6,928 nucleotides of DNA. It comes from CAG-557 sp045540315. Lineage in GTDB: Bacteria; Bacillota; Clostridia; Oscillospirales; Acutalibacteraceae. The notes beneath the pieces were generated by a model. The model did not search any database. It had not been told where the DNA came from and was given only the letters and a program-made list of their open reading frames with translations. Both the position numbers and the translations under genes were made by a program. Location of the stretch: positions 1-6,928 of the forward strand of contig JAZQHA010000114.1 of assembly GCA_045540315.1 (NCBI GenBank). The letters are read 5' to 3'. Within the stretch, counting starts at the first letter, position 1, and each line of letters starts with the position of its first letter. This document shows, in pieces, positions 5,344-6,928 of this stretch.

Positions 5344-5406
5344 AGCAAGGACTCCTTTGTGATCTGACTACGATTAAACTACCAAAAGGCAAGTAAGTAT
5401 TTTTAA

Positions 5407-5422
5407 CAGAACAATTGCTCTG
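5407..5422. promoter_or_regulatory. 16-bp dyad just downstream of the minus transcription start
   Basis: CAGAACAATTGCTCTG is a palindrome in seven of eight base pairs. It lies at roughly +5 to +20 of the predicted minus-strand transcript, a normal place for a repressor operator. The regulator is unknown; the 257-residue helix-turn-helix protein is a candidate. Confidence 0.45.
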
Positions 5423-5433
5423 CTGTTGACATA

Positions 5434-5462
5434 ATCATATAGCAATTTATAAAATTTGTCAA
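5434..5462 (-). promoter_or_regulatory. Strong promoter of the minus (cysteine-rich protein) operon
   Basis: On the minus strand TTGACA (5462-5457) is a perfect -35, and TATGAT (5439-5434) matches five of six -10 bases with a 17-base spacer. The predicted start is near 5427, about 84 bases upstream of the 12-residue gene. Confidence 0.75.
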
Positions 5463-5503
5463 TAGTTTATATTTTTATAATGTCTATTGACAAATTTATA
5501 AAT
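5445..5503. repeat. Long inverted repeat covering both divergent -35 elements
   Basis: Left arm 5445-5465 (21 bases) and right arm 5484-5503 (20 bases) are complementary except for one extra A in the left arm. They are separated by 18 AT-rich bases. Each arm contains TTGACA reading outward, so one dimeric regulator bound across the repeat could control both operons together. Confidence 0.7.
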
Positions 5504-5515
5504 GAATGATATTCT
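5487..5515 (+). promoter_or_regulatory. Strong promoter of the plus small-peptide operon
   Basis: TTGACA (5487-5492) is a perfect -35. TATTCT (5510-5515) matches four of six -10 bases after a 17-base spacer. The predicted start is near 5522, about 37 bases before the 20-residue gene. Confidence 0.72.
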
Positions 5516-5558
5516 TACTGTAGAAGATATATTCTTCCTGTTTTACGGAGGTGCGGTT

Positions 5559-5621
5559 ATGAAGAAATTCGCTTTTAAGAAGATACGGCGGCGGCGCTCT
5601 CGTGTACGCTTTCTAAACTGA
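5559..5621 (+). CDS. 20-residue arginine-rich peptide MKKFAFKKIRRRRSRVRFLN
   Basis: A small gene with the best ribosome site in this region, GGAGGT (5547-5552) at a 6-base spacing, directly downstream of a consensus promoter. Ten of 20 residues are lysine or arginine and four arginines are consecutive, encoded CGG CGG CGG CGC. The ends are aromatic or hydrophobic, so the peptide could bind nucleic acid or membranes, or serve as an arginine-codon leader. It is the first gene of its operon, 23 bases before a hydrophobic peptide gene. I know no named family for it. Confidence 0.6.
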   Translation: MKKFAFKKIRRRRSRVRFLN

Positions 5622-5644
5622 AGGAAAGGAAAGGTTATACCAAT

Positions 5645-5716
5645 ATGTTTTCTACAATGTGTGCTATTGGCGGAGCTTGCTTGGGTTGGGTACTCGGCAC
5701 TCTCGTATGGTTCTAA
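5645..5716 (+). CDS. 23-residue hydrophobic peptide with glycine zipper
   Basis: It encodes 23 residues with no charged side chain, long enough for one membrane span. Glycines at 10, 14 and 18 form GxxxGxxxG (GACLGWVLG), a helix-packing motif common in membrane oligomers, pore-forming peptides and small toxins. Cysteines lie at 6 and 12 and tryptophans at 15 and 22. AAAGG (5630-5634) precedes the ATG at 5645 with a 10-base spacer, a moderate ribosome site. It follows the arginine-rich peptide gene in the same transcript. The hydrophobic gene at 4553 on the other side has exactly the same length, but no clear sequence identity is seen. Confidence 0.58.
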   Translation: MFSTMCAIGGACLGWVLGTLVWF

Positions 5717-5728
5717 TGTTTAATTTTG

Positions 5729-5771
5729 ATAAGCTTTAAGGGGAAGAAATTATCTTTCCCTTAAAGCTTAT
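5729..5771. repeat. Long hairpin between the small-peptide genes and the helix-turn-helix gene
   Basis: The 19-base arms (5729-5747 and 5753-5771) pair at 18 positions around an AATTA loop, and each contains AAGCTT. No T-run follows on either strand, so it is not a standard intrinsic terminator. It could slow polymerase, protect the small-peptide mRNA end, or act as an operator for the gene that starts 26 bases later. Confidence 0.65.
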
Positions 5772-5796
5772 AGTTATAAAAAGGGGTATTATTGTT

Positions 5797-6570
5797 ATGA
5801 TTAATAAAAAAGATTGCTTTAACAAAGACGAGGTTCTTCGGTATATTGATTACGTGCTAACGCAAGCAGAAATTTTGGATATTTACAAAACAAAATCTTT
5901 CGAAAAGAAAATCGGGTTTCTGAAAGATATGAAGACTAGAGTTGAGTCTCGTTTGTTGCCTTCTTTAAGAAAAGAAGATGGTTGGAGCTATCGTCTCGAG
6001 GCGACAATGAGCGGTATATATTTAAATTTAGTAGTTACTGATGAATTTGCAGCTACTCTTCCGAATGGTCGAAAAAGTGCTCCTGGTTTTCATATGATTG
6101 AAATGCGAAGCAAACACATTACTCTTTTGGAATTCGCTGCCCTAAATGAGATTAGCGAAGCGACTCTTAGGCAACAAATCAGACAAGGGTATTTTGTTTA
6201 TGCCAAAAAGACCGGAACGTCATGGACTATTCCGGAAATGTCTCGTCCAATGAGGGATGACCAAATCAAACTGGGGCAATTCTATGTGTTCGAAGATATT
6301 GGCGCATTTATAGCTAGCGATTCAACACGAATTGACCTGTCGAAAAACGACAGGGTTCAAATTTTCCCGCTTGAACGAAATGAAAATAACAAAAAACGTT
6401 TTTTGATTAAAATTGAAACCTATGACTTAGATGCTAGAAAAGCAACAAATCAGCGTTCTTTTGAATTGGGGGTTAAAGATAAGTCAGCTTTCATATTGCA
6501 CTTAATCAAAGCACCAGACACCCAATTTTGGAGCGATGATATAAGTATCTACTCTTTTTTGACCAACTAA
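5797..6570 (+). CDS. Helix-turn-helix protein of unknown function
   Basis: A 257-residue protein with a clear DNA-binding segment in the middle. ITLLEFAALNEISEATLRQQ (108-127) followed by IRQGYFVYAKKTGTSWTIPE (128-147) matches the excisionase/MerR-like helix-turn-helix with a following wing, as in many Bacillota plasmid proteins. The N-terminal 100 residues (helical, then a strand-rich YRLEATMSGIYLNLVVT) and the C-terminal 105 residues (EDIGAFIASDS, RFLIKIETYDLDA) are not recognised. The ATG at 5797 has AAGGGG at a 10-base spacing. It follows the plus small-peptide genes after a long hairpin and ends before its own terminator. It may regulate the divergent promoters or its own hairpin, but that is inference from position. 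No membrane segment is seen. Confidence 0.72.
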   Translation: MINKKDCFNKDEVLRYIDYVLTQAEILDIYKTKSFEKKIGFLKDMKTRVESRLLPSLRKEDGWSYRLEATMSGIYLNLVVTDEFAATLPNGRKSAPGFHMIEMRSKHITLLEFAALNEISEATLRQQIRQGYFVYAKKTGTSWTIPEMSRPMRDDQIKLGQFYVFEDIGAFIASDSTRIDLSKNDRVQIFPLERNENNKKRFLIKIETYDLDARKATNQRSFELGVKDKSAFILHLIKAPDTQFWSDDISIYSFLTN

Positions 6571-6571
6571 C

Positions 6572-6610
6572 AAAAACAAACGGCTCTCTGAACATGAGCC
6601 GTTTGTTTTT
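6572..6610 (+). terminator. Rho-independent terminator of the helix-turn-helix gene
   Basis: A perfect 15-bp stem (6572-6586 with 6596-6610, core CAAACGGCTC/GAGCCGTTTG) has a 9-base loop and ends in TTTTT. It lies one base after the stop codon. The A-run on the left makes it potentially bidirectional. Confidence 0.9.
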
Positions 6611-6621
6611 GAGGAAAGGTA

Positions 6622-6713
6622 AAAAACTCATTGATAAAGTAAGCCCCTTAAAAAAGAAAGGGGCTTACTTTATAATCTAAAATGTAAAAAAACCTATTGA
6701 TAATATAACGCCC
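6622..6713 (+). repeat. Iteron-like repeat, left copy, with embedded hairpin
   Basis: 6622-6636 (AAAAACTCATTGATA) and 6679-6702 match the two parts of the repeat at 1407-1456 in inverted orientation, perfectly over 15 and 24 bases. 6696-6713 adds the core ATTGATAATATAACGCCC. Where the right copy has 11 bases of core between the two parts, this copy has a 16-bp perfect hairpin and a short spacer. Confidence 0.6.
6634..6673. repeat. Perfect 16-bp hairpin inside the iteron-like repeat
   Basis: Arms 6634-6649 (ATAAAGTAAGCCCCTT) and 6658-6673 are fully complementary around the loop AAAAAAGA. No T-run follows immediately on either strand, so a structural or protein-binding role in the origin is as likely as termination. 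Confidence 0.65.
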
Positions 6714-6725
6714 TAATGATACGAT
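6698..6725 (+). promoter_or_regulatory. Possible promoter reading toward the right end and rep
   Basis: TTGATA (five of six -35 bases) within the repeat core is followed after 16 bases by TACGAT (four of six -10 bases). On a circle it would transcribe a leader of about 240 bases into rep. No better promoter for rep is visible, but the match is only moderate. Confidence 0.35.
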
Positions 6726-6808
6726 AGGGATATACTGGTTTTATAACTTTACTAGTAGATACTTTAGTTTTAGTGGCAACTAAGGACTAGGCAGGAAAGG
6801 GAATATTA

Positions 6809-6892
6809 TTGCGAACTGACATGGAAGTCAACGGAAAGTACAGAGTTTACTCTGTACTTGGAGGTGACTTTAGCAAGCCGAAGGCGCGGTAG
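6809..6892 (+). CDS. Doubtful 27-codon frame overlapping a palindrome
   Basis: TTG at 6809 has AAAGGG at a 7-base spacing. The frame includes an internal ATG at 6821 and ends at TAG 6890-6892. The product reads MEVNGKYRVYSVLGGDFSKP after the internal ATG, which is a protein-like composition. The palindrome at 6836-6859 encodes KYRVYSVL, so either the frame or the dyad may be coincidental. It could be a leader peptide or a remnant of a longer gene. Confidence 0.25.
   Translation: MRTDMEVNGKYRVYSVLGGDFSKPKAR
6825..6870. repeat. Nested 46-base dyad in the putative origin
   Basis: The inner perfect arms AAGTACAGAGT (6836-6846) and ACTCTGTACTT (6849-6859) are separated only by TT. Equal 5-base gaps on each side lead to outer arms AAGTCA (6825-6830) and TGACTT (6865-6870). 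The strict symmetry suits a binding site for a dimeric or tetrameric origin protein, or a cruciform. Confidence 0.6.
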
Positions 6893-6928
6893 GGGTAAAG
6901 AAGCACTAACTAACGGATTTGTCAAGGG

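Larger units (their letters stand above)
5344..5558. promoter_or_regulatory. Divergent regulatory region of the small-peptide operons
   Basis: This 215-base AT-rich gap separates the two operons. It holds, from the left, the ribosome site of the 12-residue gene, an untranslated leader of about 80 bases, a 16-bp dyad (5407-5422), the minus promoter (5434-5462), a long inverted repeat (5445-5503), the plus promoter (5487-5515), a small dyad GAAGA-TATAT-TCTTC (5523-5537) at the start of the plus transcript, and GGAGGT (5547-5552). Confidence 0.7.
6571..6928. other. Non-coding right end, candidate origin region
   Basis: This 358-base stretch begins with a terminator (6572-6610). It then holds an iteron-like repeat with an embedded hairpin (6622-6713), a possible promoter (6698-6725), an AT-rich stretch with short repeats of ACTTTAG type, a 46-base dyad (6825-6870) that overlaps a doubtful 27-codon frame, and a GC-rich tail. 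If the molecule is circular it lies directly upstream of rep and is the best candidate for the replication origin and rep control region. Confidence 0.55.

Noticed and set aside
1743..6832. GTTGACTTC near 1743 and GAAGTCAAC near 6824 as an inverted repeat pair
   Set aside because: Only nine bases match over 5 kb, which is expected by chance.
1..6928. CRISPR array, insertion sequence, tRNA or rRNA
   Set aside because: No regularly spaced direct repeats, transposase motifs or RNA-gene landmarks were seen on either strand.

Overview
This 6.9-kb window looks like all or most of a small mobilizable plasmid from a Gram-positive-type, moderately AT-rich Bacillota host. The Negativicutes or Clostridia are my best guess. 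The evidence is the strong AGGAGG-type ribosome sites, the primase-polymerase replication protein, the MobV relaxase with a pMV158-type oriT, and a brnT/brnA toxin-antitoxin pair. There is no chromosomal housekeeping gene, rRNA, tRNA, insertion sequence or CRISPR array. If the two ends join, the origin region at 6611-6928 sits directly upstream of rep, with a perfect DnaA box 22 bases before its start. That closure is inferred, not shown.

Layout from left to right. 1-1404 holds a G-rich tract, a DnaA box and the Rep gene. 1407-1456 holds an iteron-like repeat that recurs inverted at 6622-6713, so the pair would bracket the replication module on a circle. 1478-1675 is a small lysine-rich protein. 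1687-1717 is a terminator shared with the convergent mob gene. 1786-2832 (minus) is the MobV relaxase, followed by oriT at 2922-2945 and a hairpin-rich non-coding block at 2971-3157 resembling a single-strand origin or single-strand promoter. 3193-3784 (minus) is the brnT/brnA operon with its own promoter and terminator. 3975-4517 is a helix-turn-helix plus coiled-coil protein of the kind used for partition or copy control.

The most unusual part is 4517-6610. Two divergent operons start from back-to-back consensus promoters lying in one long inverted repeat (5445-5503). The minus operon encodes a 12-residue basic peptide, a 209-residue cysteine-rich protein with a CFI-box-like domain, and a 23-residue hydrophobic peptide. 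The plus operon encodes a 20-residue arginine-rich peptide and a 23-residue hydrophobic peptide with a glycine zipper. A long hairpin and a 257-residue DNA-binding-type protein follow. Four of these genes are so short that standard gene callers would miss them. All have good ribosome sites, and the basic-plus-hydrophobic arrangement is mirrored on both sides. I do not recognise this system. A regulated set of membrane-active or membrane-targeted small peptides is a hypothesis only.

How it fits together: Rep and the flanking repeats maintain the plasmid, MobV and oriT allow transfer by a helper conjugation system, BrnT/BrnA stabilises it, the coiled-coil protein may assist segregation, and the divergent peptide locus is accessory cargo of unknown role.
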